Shown here in pieces: positions 1 to 5,459 of a stretch of DNA of 5,459 bases. Position 1 is the stretch's first letter. Each line of letters begins with the position of its first letter. Made by a program: the position numbers and the translations under genes. Where the stretch lies: NCBI GenBank assembly GCA_016192885.1, contig JACPTH010000174.1, forward strand, positions 1-5,459, written 5' to 3'. The notes beneath the pieces were generated by a model. It was not told where the DNA came from. It worked only from the letters and a program-made list of their open reading frames with translations, and did no database searches. The DNA is from a bacterium. GTDB taxonomy: Bacteria; Muiribacteriota; Ozemobacteria; Ozemobacterales; Ozemobacteraceae.

Positions 1-1041
1 ACCAATAAGAAGAATGATAGCCGGAGTTCCTACGGCGAAAATAAACAATCCCACAAGTTTGAATGGAATGCGTATGCTAAATGTCTGTTCTCCCTTTGCT
101 ACTCCATGGAAAACAAGGGAAAACCAAAGTAAGCAAGAGATATTTACGGCAAGGGAGAACCATTCAGGAAAAAAGACAGGGAGCGGTGAAATAGCTAAGA
201 GGTAACCGTTTCCCTTTCGCAATGCAAGGGAGACGTGACAATTTTTTCTTCTAATGTGGCGGTTGTAACCTGAGATTGCAACTAAAACATCATTCAAGAA
301 GTTTTCATTTACAAGAGAATTAGAAACATTAAAACGGATTGGCGTAGTAGCAATGTCAACATAACCAAACTTGGTTTGTTTCCAACGGCGGTTTAACCAT
401 TGTATGCTGAGCTTTAAAGTTCTATCGGGAATAAACCCCCGAGGATGAATTAATGCAAAATATCCTCCTAAGTCATCTTCATTTGTCGCCTTGGTAAAAT
501 CCCAGCCGGCAAACCCGTCCGTGTCACGCTTCCCAAGTATCATTATCCTTCCGCTGTATCTTAACAAATCGAGTCCGACTGAAGAGTTTAAGATCGCGTT
601 TAATAGTCCCGTTTCCCCTGCGCTCATTTGCTTCCCATTCTTGTCTTGTACCATTGCCCCAAATACGCGCCCAATAGCTCTATGGCTGTGGCGTTTAGAA
701 CTTAGATTCCCAATAACCTTTCCCGAAGGGGAAAAAATGTAAAGATCAATAGTATTGGGATACAACCTAAAAAGTTTTCTTAATTCGCTTTGGCGTTCTG
801 ATGGGGGAATCTTGCGCATTTGATCAAAAAATTTTCTAATCGAGCGCCCAACCATTCCGGGTTGATCATCGGCATCATTGAGTTTTGCAAGCAACCTCTC
901 GTGTTCCATCCATTTTTGTCGGATTTTTTTTTCCACCTCAAGTTGTTCGACTTGCCAAATGGCTACCTGAAGCACGATAATGGGAAAAACCGCAAAGACC
1001 AGGGTAATCAACGTGTTTTTCAAAAATTTTCCGAGTTCCAT
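1..1041 (-). CDS. Membrane-anchored sensor-like protein, C-terminally cut by the window edge
   Basis: The minus strand is open without a stop from an ATG at 1041 to the window edge, giving 347 codons. An in-frame TAA at 1056-1054 lies five codons before this ATG, so the start is well constrained. There is no clear Shine-Dalgarno sequence in front of it. The protein begins MELGKFLKNT. A hydrophobic anchor covers about residues 9-29, and a charged, possibly coiled-coil helix covers about 30-56. A large, probably extracytoplasmic domain follows (about 57-290) and includes a sensor-like strand turn at 97-112 (IDLYIFSPSGKVIG). Two more membrane segments lie at about 293-312 and 328-347, separated by a short basic loop. 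This anchor, outer domain and multi-helix layout is common in bacterial signalling proteins that end in HAMP plus a phosphatase, cyclase or kinase domain. Here the output domain is off-window, so the activity is unknown. A SpoIIE/PP2C-type phosphatase is one guess. Reading as a gene is secure; the function is not. Confidence 0.85.
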   Translation of the reverse strand, partial: MELGKFLKNTLITLVFAVFPIIVLQVAIWQVEQLEVEKKIRQKWMEHERLLAKLNDADDQPGMVGRSIRKFFDQMRKIPPSERQSELRKLFRLYPNTIDLYIFSPSGKVIGNLSSKRHSHRAIGRVFGAMVQDKNGKQMSAGETGLLNAILNSSVGLDLLRYSGRIMILGKRDTDGFAGWDFTKATNEDDLGGYFALIHPRGFIPDRTLKLSIQWLNRRWKQTKFGYVDIATTPIRFNVSNSLVNENFLNDVLVAISGYNRHIRRKNCHVSLALRKGNGYLLAISPLPVFFPEWFSLAVNISCLLWFSLVFHGVAKGEQTFSIRIPFKLVGLFIFAVGTPAIILLIG

Positions 1042-1096
1042 TGTAGAGAGCCGTTATTTTGCTGGAAAAAAGCGGAATTTGTTCATAATCTGGGTT

Positions 1097-1105
1097 ATCA
1101 TACCA
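1097..1105 (-). promoter_or_regulatory. Candidate extended -10 promoter element for the leftward membrane-protein gene
   Basis: Read on the minus strand the bases are TGGTATGAT. This is a TGn extension followed by a hexamer matching TATAAT at five of six positions. Transcription would start near 1090, leaving a leader of about 50 nt before the ATG at 1041. No convincing -35 hexamer stands 16-18 bp upstream, which extended -10 promoters can tolerate. This is a consensus match only, and the organism's sigma-factor preferences are unknown. Confidence 0.35.
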
Positions 1106-1114
1106 CAAAAATTT

Positions 1115-1120
1115 AGGGAG
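1115..1120 (+). promoter_or_regulatory. Ribosome binding site deciding the DUF2723 gene start
   Basis: AGGGAG lies five bases before the ATG at 1126. A TTG codon in the same frame at 1123 would be only two bases from this site, too close for normal initiation. The ATG is therefore the better start. Confidence 0.7.
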
Positions 1121-1125
1121 ATTTG

Positions 1126-3240
1126 ATGGTCCAAAATCCCGGGACGGATAACCCCATTTTCCGAAGAAATTTCCCCTCTACTCCTTCGGTTTTTTCTTTA
1201 TTTTTTCTGGGGTTCACCTTGGTTTTTTTTCTTTATTTTAGCACTCTTCAACCAAGCATTACTTGGTACAATAGTGCCGAGTTAGCCGTGGCTGGGTTGA
1301 CATTGAACGTTCCGCACGCACCAGGTTATCCACTATTTACTCGACTTTCAAACCTTGCATGCAAGTTGCCTTTTGGTGAAGAACCGGCATGGCGAGTAAA
1401 TCTTCTTTCAGGTTTTTTGGGGGCCTTAAGCGCGGGGCTTTTTTCGGTTTGGCTAAATAAATGGGGAAGGCTTCCAAGAATCATTTCTTTGGCCGCTTCG
1501 CTTTGGATGGTTTCTTTTGTCACCTTTTGGGAAGAGGCAACCAACGCGGAAGTTTACACCCTTGAAGTTCTTTTGCTGGTTTTTCTAATGATTATTGGCT
1601 CATGGTTGTCTGAAGGAGAAGTTTGCGGATTAAAAGCTTTTTTATGCGGGCTAATTTTAACTTTGGCCGTTGGTCATAGGCCGACTTTTTTTCTTCTTTC
1701 AATTGGGGCATTTTTCCCCATTTGGAGAACAGGTTTTTTCAAACGACGAAGAAAGCGGACATTCGGCTACTTGTTTCTTGGTTTTTTAATAGGTCTTTCT
1801 CCACATTGGGACCTTTATGAACGCTTGCAAAATCCTGATCAATTCCTAATCGACCCACAAATGGGCGCCGGATTAGAAGGGTTTTGGAGATTTATCACCG
1901 CCGCCGACTTTCATAAAGCTTTCGGCGGATTCTCTCCAACCGAACTTTTGGAAAGATTCATAGGTTGGGCTTCTTTAATCATTAACGACGGCGGCTTAGC
2001 CTTGCTAATGATTCCTTGCTTGGCTTTTTTCTCTAGAAGAACCAAAGATGATTTCCAAATCAACACTTGCGTGTTGGTGCTTATTATAAACACAGGTTTT
2101 GTTCTGAATTACAACGCATTTGAAGCCCACACGATGCTGCTTCCAACTGTCTTAGCCTTATGCGGTTTGACCGCTCACGGATTTGTCAGATTAATGGGAA
2201 AAAGGAAAAACTTGTGTAGATTTTCTTTTTCAGTATTGGTAGCTAGTTCAATTTTAACTTCGTCGTTAAAACTGTCTCCGCGAAATCGTGAAACAGAGCA
2301 ATTCGCGAGGCGTTTGGTCGCGCTCGTCCCCAAAGGCGAAACGCTTTTAATTAGCAATGATGTAGAGTTTCGGCCTTTATGGTACCTAAGAATCGCGCAT
2401 CGGTTTCGGCAGGATTTAAACATTATTTTGATAGATTCTATGGCTCCTGAAGTACTTCAAAAGATTCGTTCAAAGGTTGCTTCCGGCGGTGTTTTTGGAA
2501 GCTTAATATTTCCAAAAAATCTCCGATCCGACTTGGAGAAAGAATTTCTCATTCAACCCCTTGGCTATCTTTCAAAGATTACTCTTCCAGTTTTTCCTCA
2601 TGATTTTGTTTCAAAATCAGACCCTATAATCTCTGCAAGTCTTAGTAATCAGGCGGAAATTCTTTTTTATTTTGAACCAAAAATTGTTTCCATGCCTGAT
2701 GGAAACGGGAAATTTTCCAATTTGGAACATGGGAAATGTAGGGGGGGAGATGTAATTGAATTTTCCTATTGGATAAAAAAAGCGGGGCTGGAGCTCAAAA
2801 ATCTTTTTGTTTTCACATGGATTGCTAACTCAAGCGGAGAACCTTTTACTCAAAATGGCGTTTGTTTAGGGTACGATTTTCATTTTCCGTTTCAGGAGAT
2901 TTCTGGGCGGAAATTATTGTTTTCCGGCTTTCCGGATTTAATTGAGTTCAAAAGGGCACTGGTAATTCCTAATGAACTTCCGAGAGGAAATTATGAGGTA
3001 AAAATGCTTGTGGGATATTGTGAAAAAGGCATTCTACCAGGGTTAATTACGAATCGTCTTGACGGCATTAACTGCCTAAACTACGATGGTTTTTTGGAAG
3101 TTTTTTTGCTAAAAAACGGGTTGAATGAAAAAACTTTGATTCATGAGACAAAATGGAAAAAGATTAATTCCGAAAACCAATACCGGATAAACGCATCGGT
3201 TACAATTAAACTTGTTTCCCTGGAAGCCCAAAGCAATTGA
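1126..3240 (+). CDS. DUF2723-family polytopic membrane protein, probable GT-C type glycosyltransferase
   Basis: This gene encodes 704 residues from the ATG at 1126, behind a good AGGGAG site. The N-terminal 380 residues are strongly hydrophobic, with roughly ten or eleven membrane segments; the first is at about 24-41. The first outer loop carries the family signature: NSAEL at 49-53, then LNVPHAPGYPLF (60-71) and RVNLLSG (90-96). AEVYTLE (141-147) and GHRP (183-186) follow. These match DUF2723 proteins, which are related to eukaryotic TMEM260 and to PMT-type GT-C transferases. Such enzymes move a sugar from a lipid carrier onto protein or glycan on the outer face of the cytoplasmic membrane. 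Residues 385-500 resemble the usual soluble segment after the membrane region (GETLLISNDVEFRPLWYL). Residues 500-704 look strand-rich and are not recognised. The family's first-loop acidic residue is usually Asp (DSGE or DCGE), but here it is Asn49, with Glu52 kept. Family assignment is fairly sure; donor, acceptor and activity are not known. Confidence 0.85.
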   Translation: MVQNPGTDNPIFRRNFPSTPSVFSLFFLGFTLVFFLYFSTLQPSITWYNSAELAVAGLTLNVPHAPGYPLFTRLSNLACKLPFGEEPAWRVNLLSGFLGALSAGLFSVWLNKWGRLPRIISLAASLWMVSFVTFWEEATNAEVYTLEVLLLVFLMIIGSWLSEGEVCGLKAFLCGLILTLAVGHRPTFFLLSIGAFFPIWRTGFFKRRRKRTFGYLFLGFLIGLSPHWDLYERLQNPDQFLIDPQMGAGLEGFWRFITAADFHKAFGGFSPTELLERFIGWASLIINDGGLALLMIPCLAFFSRRTKDDFQINTCVLVLIINTGFVLNYNAFEAHTMLLPTVLALCGLTAHGFVRLMGKRKNLCRFSFSVLVASSILTSSLKLSPRNRETEQFARRLVALVPKGETLLISNDVEFRPLWYLRIAHRFRQDLNIILIDSMAPEVLQKIRSKVASGGVFGSLIFPKNLRSDLEKEFLIQPLGYLSKITLPVFPHDFVSKSDPIISASLSNQAEILFYFEPKIVSMPDGNGKFSNLEHGKCRGGDVIEFSYWIKKAGLELKNLFVFTWIANSSGEPFTQNGVCLGYDFHFPFQEISGRKLLFSGFPDLIEFKRALVIPNELPRGNYEVKMLVGYCEKGILPGLITNRLDGINCLNYDGFLEVFLLKNGLNEKTLIHETKWKKINSENQYRINASVTIKLVSLEAQSN

Positions 3241-3245
3241 ACGAC

Positions 3246-4100
3246 TTAAAACCCTGCAATCGGAATAACTTTGACCGGACTTGTTCTAATCGCATAACGA
3301 AGAGGAGTTCCGGTGTCCGTACTATACTCCACTCGGGTTAGAAGTGCTGTTTGGTTACTTGCGCCTCTGTCCAAAACTACCTGCCTGTAATTCTGAAGTA
3401 CAGAAATAGTATCTTTTATGGAAATGGAATTGATTCCAGGTTTTACGGTATTCAATGCTGTAACCCTGCAAACCAAGGTTGATTGGGTCGCAGTTTGTTC
3501 TGAATAGTTTAGATTTTCTGTAGGGCCAAAATTGACCCCAAAAAAATGGGATGCCACTAATACGTTGTTTTCGAATACATCGAAATCATTGGAAATATCA
3601 GAGAAAGGGCGAAAAAGACTCTTGCTAAAAGTTATACGAATCATGTCATTTAGGTTTAAAGCGCGATCGCTATTAACATCATCCCATTCTACTTTTGATA
3701 GAGCCAAATCTTTAATGTAATAGGCTCGAATATCATCCGAACTTTTTGAGGAATCAAACCCGTCGCTAAAGACAAAACATGCAAAAGGATCTAGCTTGTA
3801 CGACCTTCCCCACGGGTCAGAAGGTATGTAAGATAGATACTGACCCAACAACCCCCCAAAGTCATTTTCTCCAAAAATGGGCAAAAATGGGGCAAAGGTC
3901 GCAATAGGTCCTTGATAAGGCAAATCTTGCCTAGAATTGTAAATGATTACCGATTGTTTAAGAATATCTAGATCCGCTCTTGCTTTGCTTAATTTTGCTT
4001 CCTTAACATATTCAACATAATATGGGGTGGCAAGGCCTATCAAGATGGCAATGATGGTAACCACCACTAGTAACTCGATAAGCGTAAAACCTTTACGCAT
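3246..4100 (-). CDS. GspG-like type II secretion/type IV pilus pseudopilin with long C-terminal extension
   Basis: The gene encodes 284 residues from the ATG at 4100, preceded by AAAGGAG seven bases upstream. Upstream in-frame codons to 4217 would add 39 residues before the signal, so the shorter start is preferred. MRKG|FTLIELLVV is a classic class III prepilin signal: prepilin peptidase would cut after Gly4 and methylate Phe5, and Glu9 is the conserved +5 glutamate. A hydrophobic helix runs to about residue 24. The GspG-type core follows, with IPSDPWGRSY (92-101) and an Asp-rich loop FSDGFD...SDDI (111-124), the region where major pseudopilins bind calcium. A usual GspG ends near 140-150 residues, but this one continues for about 140 more. 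The extension opens with DVNSDRALNLND (141-152) followed by MIRITFS, like the start of SwmB/Ig-like adhesive domains. Cys108 and Cys211 could form a disulfide. The gene is probably in an operon with the upstream TPR gene (70-nt gap). Its stop lies 5 bp from the converging gene's stop. The exact system (T2SS or pilus) is unresolved. Confidence 0.88.
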   Translation of the reverse strand: MRKGFTLIELLVVVTIIAILIGLATPYYVEYVKEAKLSKARADLDILKQSVIIYNSRQDLPYQGPIATFAPFLPIFGENDFGGLLGQYLSYIPSDPWGRSYKLDPFACFVFSDGFDSSKSSDDIRAYYIKDLALSKVEWDDVNSDRALNLNDMIRITFSKSLFRPFSDISNDFDVFENNVLVASHFFGVNFGPTENLNYSEQTATQSTLVCRVTALNTVKPGINSISIKDTISVLQNYRQVVLDRGASNQTALLTRVEYSTDTGTPLRYAIRTSPVKVIPIAGF

Positions 4101-4107
4101 ACCCGTG

Positions 4108-4114
4108 CTCCTTT
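4108..4114 (-). promoter_or_regulatory. Ribosome binding site of the pseudopilin gene
   Basis: AAAGGAG on the minus strand lies seven bases before the ATG at 4100. It fixes the start so that the prepilin signal MRKGFTLIE is at the very N terminus, as prepilin peptidase substrates require. Confidence 0.8.
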
Positions 4115-4170
4115 GCTTCCAACTTTTTGAGAATGGGATTACTGACCTATCGGCATTTTTTTGAAAGTCA

Positions 4171-5459
4171 TTAATGCCGTTTTTTTTGTGTGTGAAGATC
4201 CTTGCTTTCAGCTTCAATAAGTTTTAGGCGATATCTTGTGGCTTTTATCATTGCTTTTCGCTCCTCCTCCTGGGCTTTATTCTTTGGAGAAAATGTTTGC
4301 CAGGAGAGAAGTTGATCTTTAGCATATTTTTTAATCTTTTCATTTTGCCTTATGGCTTCCGTCCAGTTACCATGTCGCTTGGCGTCTTCTAACCGGTTTT
4401 CCCAGACAGCCAAATCATCCCCTGAATCGCTCCGATAAGTTAACTCATTAAGCGCGATATCAGCGTCTCTTTTATTTAAATGCCCGGCTTTTTTTAGTTC
4501 TTTAATGTAATGTTCAACTTGATCAATATCCCCCCGCTCTCTGGCGAGATCCTTTAAACCTGTCAAGGCGTCTTTGCTTTTCTTATCCATTGCCAGAAGG
4601 CTTTTTAAAGCCTTCTCTCTCTCATCTTCAGTGCCAGATCCCGCAACTTCCATGAGTTGGTCTTTTTTATTTCCCGCCATCTCTTCCTTGATTTGATCAA
4701 TCCCCGCAATGTGGTGGATGTTTCCTATCCGGAATTGCGCTTCCGACCTCCCGTCTAATTCGAAAGATTTTTGAAAGGCGTTTATAGAGTTTGAATCATC
4801 CCCTTTACTTTCATAAATCTTACCGAGTTCGAACCAACCTGTAGCAGGATCGGTGGCAACTTTAATGCATTTTTTGTATTCCGAGATTGCTTCCTCGATT
4901 TTTCCGGTATCAAAAAGGGCCCTTCCGAGATCATAACCCACCATCTTTTTTAGATCACGCTTTCCAAGAGAATTGGCTCGCTCAAATTCTTCGGAAGCTT
5001 CCTTGGATTTTCCGATTCCTTCAAAAGATTTTCCAAGTAGGAAATGGGTTTCGGCATTTGTTTCGTCAAATTTCAAAGCGAGGTTTAGAATTTCTATCGC
5101 TTCCAGGAATTTCCCGATTTTCACAAAGGCCTCCCCGAGGCTTTTTAAAATCTCGCCATTCTCCGGTTCAATTGAACGAGCGCGCGAAAGAAAATCTATT
5201 GCCTTTTCGGCGTTTCCCGCGTTAAGCGAAATCAATCCTAACTCCAAAAGAGTTCCGGAATGATTTGCGTCAAGAAGAAGAGTTTTTTCAAAATAACCAA
5301 GGGCCTCATCATTTCTTTTCGATTCGGAAAGAACTTTCCCCATTTGAAATTGAACATCCGGAGAATCCGGATACGCTTGCGCGGCGAAGGCCAAATTTTC
5401 CTGGGCAGTTTTTAAGGAACCAACTCGCAACTGCATTACTCCTAGATAATAATGCGCGA
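4171..5459 (-). CDS. TPR-repeat protein, N-terminally cut by the window edge
   Basis: The frame is open from the window edge to a TAA at 4173-4171, giving 428 complete codons in view. An ATG at 5436 is unlikely to be the true start. The seven codons before it (AHYYLGV) complete the first helix of a TPR unit, and its AGGAG lies only two bases away. Counting from the first whole codon (5457), about seven TPR units of 33-37 residues occur at 1-32, 34-67, 68-101, 102-135, 136-172, 173-205 and 206-238. They show the usual LG, A and F/Y positions and the D/P closing turns. A degenerate eighth unit begins at 239. The remainder (253-428) is highly charged and helical, with TPR-like hairpins around 297-325 and 352-380 and a basic tail ending QKKRH. 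TPR arrays are protein-binding scaffolds and give no enzymatic role. The pseudopilin gene 70 nt downstream suggests a part in pilus or secretion assembly, by analogy with other TPR partners such as PilW/PilF. That role is inference only. Confidence 0.85.
   Translation of the reverse strand, partial: AHYYLGVMQLRVGSLKTAQENLAFAAQAYPDSPDVQFQMGKVLSESKRNDEALGYFEKTLLLDANHSGTLLELGLISLNAGNAEKAIDFLSRARSIEPENGEILKSLGEAFVKIGKFLEAIEILNLALKFDETNAETHFLLGKSFEGIGKSKEASEEFERANSLGKRDLKKMVGYDLGRALFDTGKIEEAISEYKKCIKVATDPATGWFELGKIYESKGDDSNSINAFQKSFELDGRSEAQFRIGNIHHIAGIDQIKEEMAGNKKDQLMEVAGSGTEDEREKALKSLLAMDKKSKDALTGLKDLARERGDIDQVEHYIKELKKAGHLNKRDADIALNELTYRSDSGDDLAVWENRLEDAKRHGNWTEAIRQNEKIKKYAKDQLLSWQTFSPKNKAQEEERKAMIKATRYRLKLIEAESKDLHTQKKRH
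4595..4616. repeat. 22-bp near-perfect inverted repeat inside the TPR gene
   Basis: AGAAGGCTTT and its exact reverse complement AAAGCCTTCT are separated by two T bases. In the mRNA of the TPR gene this could fold into a ten-base-pair hairpin, with the innermost pairs probably open. It encodes EKALKSLL, an ordinary helical stretch. No U-run follows on the mRNA strand, so it is not a standard intrinsic terminator. It may be a chance result of Lys/Ala/Leu/Ser codons. Confidence 0.4.

Noticed and set aside
14..1116. Plus-strand open frames at 14-205, 491-742 and 820-1116
   Set aside because: They lie antisense to one continuous 347-codon minus-strand frame with clear membrane segments. Their translations lack domain character and they have no good ribosome binding sites.
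1326..2423. Minus-strand open frames at 1326-1544, 1911-2093 and 2175-2423
   Set aside because: All are antisense shadows within the DUF2723 gene, whose family motifs fix the coding strand.
4101..4217. Extended N terminus of the pseudopilin starting at 4217
   Set aside because: It would place 39 residues before the prepilin signal and overlap the TPR gene by 47 bases. The ATG at 4100 has an ideal ribosome binding site and a four-residue leader.
4915..4924. Palindrome AAGGGCCCTT
   Set aside because: It is ten bp within coding sequence, expected by chance at this scale, and has no partner site.
3532..5263. Plus-strand open frames at 3532-3720, 4887-5225 and 4973-5263
   Set aside because: These are antisense to the pseudopilin and the TPR gene. 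The two longest overlap each other in different frames and mirror the TPR codon periodicity.
5356..5372. Inverted repeat ATCCGGA-GAA-TCCGGAT
   Set aside because: It follows from the repeated Pro-Asp codons of PDSPD in a TPR turn. The stem is only seven bp, with no other sign of function.
5434..5459. ATG at 5436 as the start of the TPR gene
   Set aside because: The codons upstream of it complete a TPR helix in phase, and the AGGAG is only two bases from the ATG, so the gene most likely begins beyond the window.
1..5459. Search for tRNA, rRNA, CRISPR repeats, transposase genes and attachment sites
   Set aside because: No regularly spaced repeats, conserved RNA motifs or mobile-element proteins were seen. 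Coding sequence fills all but about 160 bases.

Overview
The window holds four protein-coding genes and almost no non-coding space. Two of the genes run off the window edges. No tRNA, rRNA, CRISPR array, insertion sequence or integration site could be recognised. The DNA is moderately AT-rich with many short A/T runs. It looks like the chromosome of a Gram-negative-type bacterium that makes type IV pilus or type II secretion pseudopilins. The combination of a DUF2723 membrane protein, a GspG-like pseudopilin with a long C-terminal extension, a TPR protein and a large membrane sensor-like protein suits a poorly cultured deep-branching lineage. Candidatus Riflebacteria comes to mind, but that is recollection of style, not proof, and the phylum should be treated as undetermined.

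Layout. (1) Positions 1-1041, minus strand: the N-terminal 347 residues of a membrane protein with an N-terminal anchor, a large probable extracytoplasmic domain and two further membrane segments. Its C-terminal output domain lies outside the window. (2) Positions 1042-1125: an 84-bp divergent intergenic region with a good ribosome binding site for the rightward gene and an extended -10-like element for the leftward gene. (3) Positions 1126-3240, plus strand: a 704-residue polytopic protein of the DUF2723/GT-C type with a C-terminal soluble part. (4) A 5-bp gap, then two minus-strand genes converging on it. These are a GspG-like pseudopilin (3246-4100) and, upstream of it in transcription order, a TPR-repeat protein (4171-5459) whose N terminus is outside the window.

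How they may work together. The TPR gene and the pseudopilin gene are co-directional with a 70-nt gap and probably form an operon, consistent with a pilus- or secretion-related envelope function. The DUF2723 protein is probably a lipid-linked-sugar-dependent glycosyltransferase of the cytoplasmic membrane. Whether it acts on the pseudopilin or another envelope protein is only a guess from proximity. The sensor-like protein is divergently transcribed from it and may share a regulatory region.

The most noteworthy points are the doubled length of the pseudopilin, with an EF-hand/dockerin-like Asp/Asn loop at the start of its extension, and the Asn in place of the usual acidic residue in the first loop of the DUF2723 protein. 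Nothing here amounts to a demonstrable new defence or mobile system.
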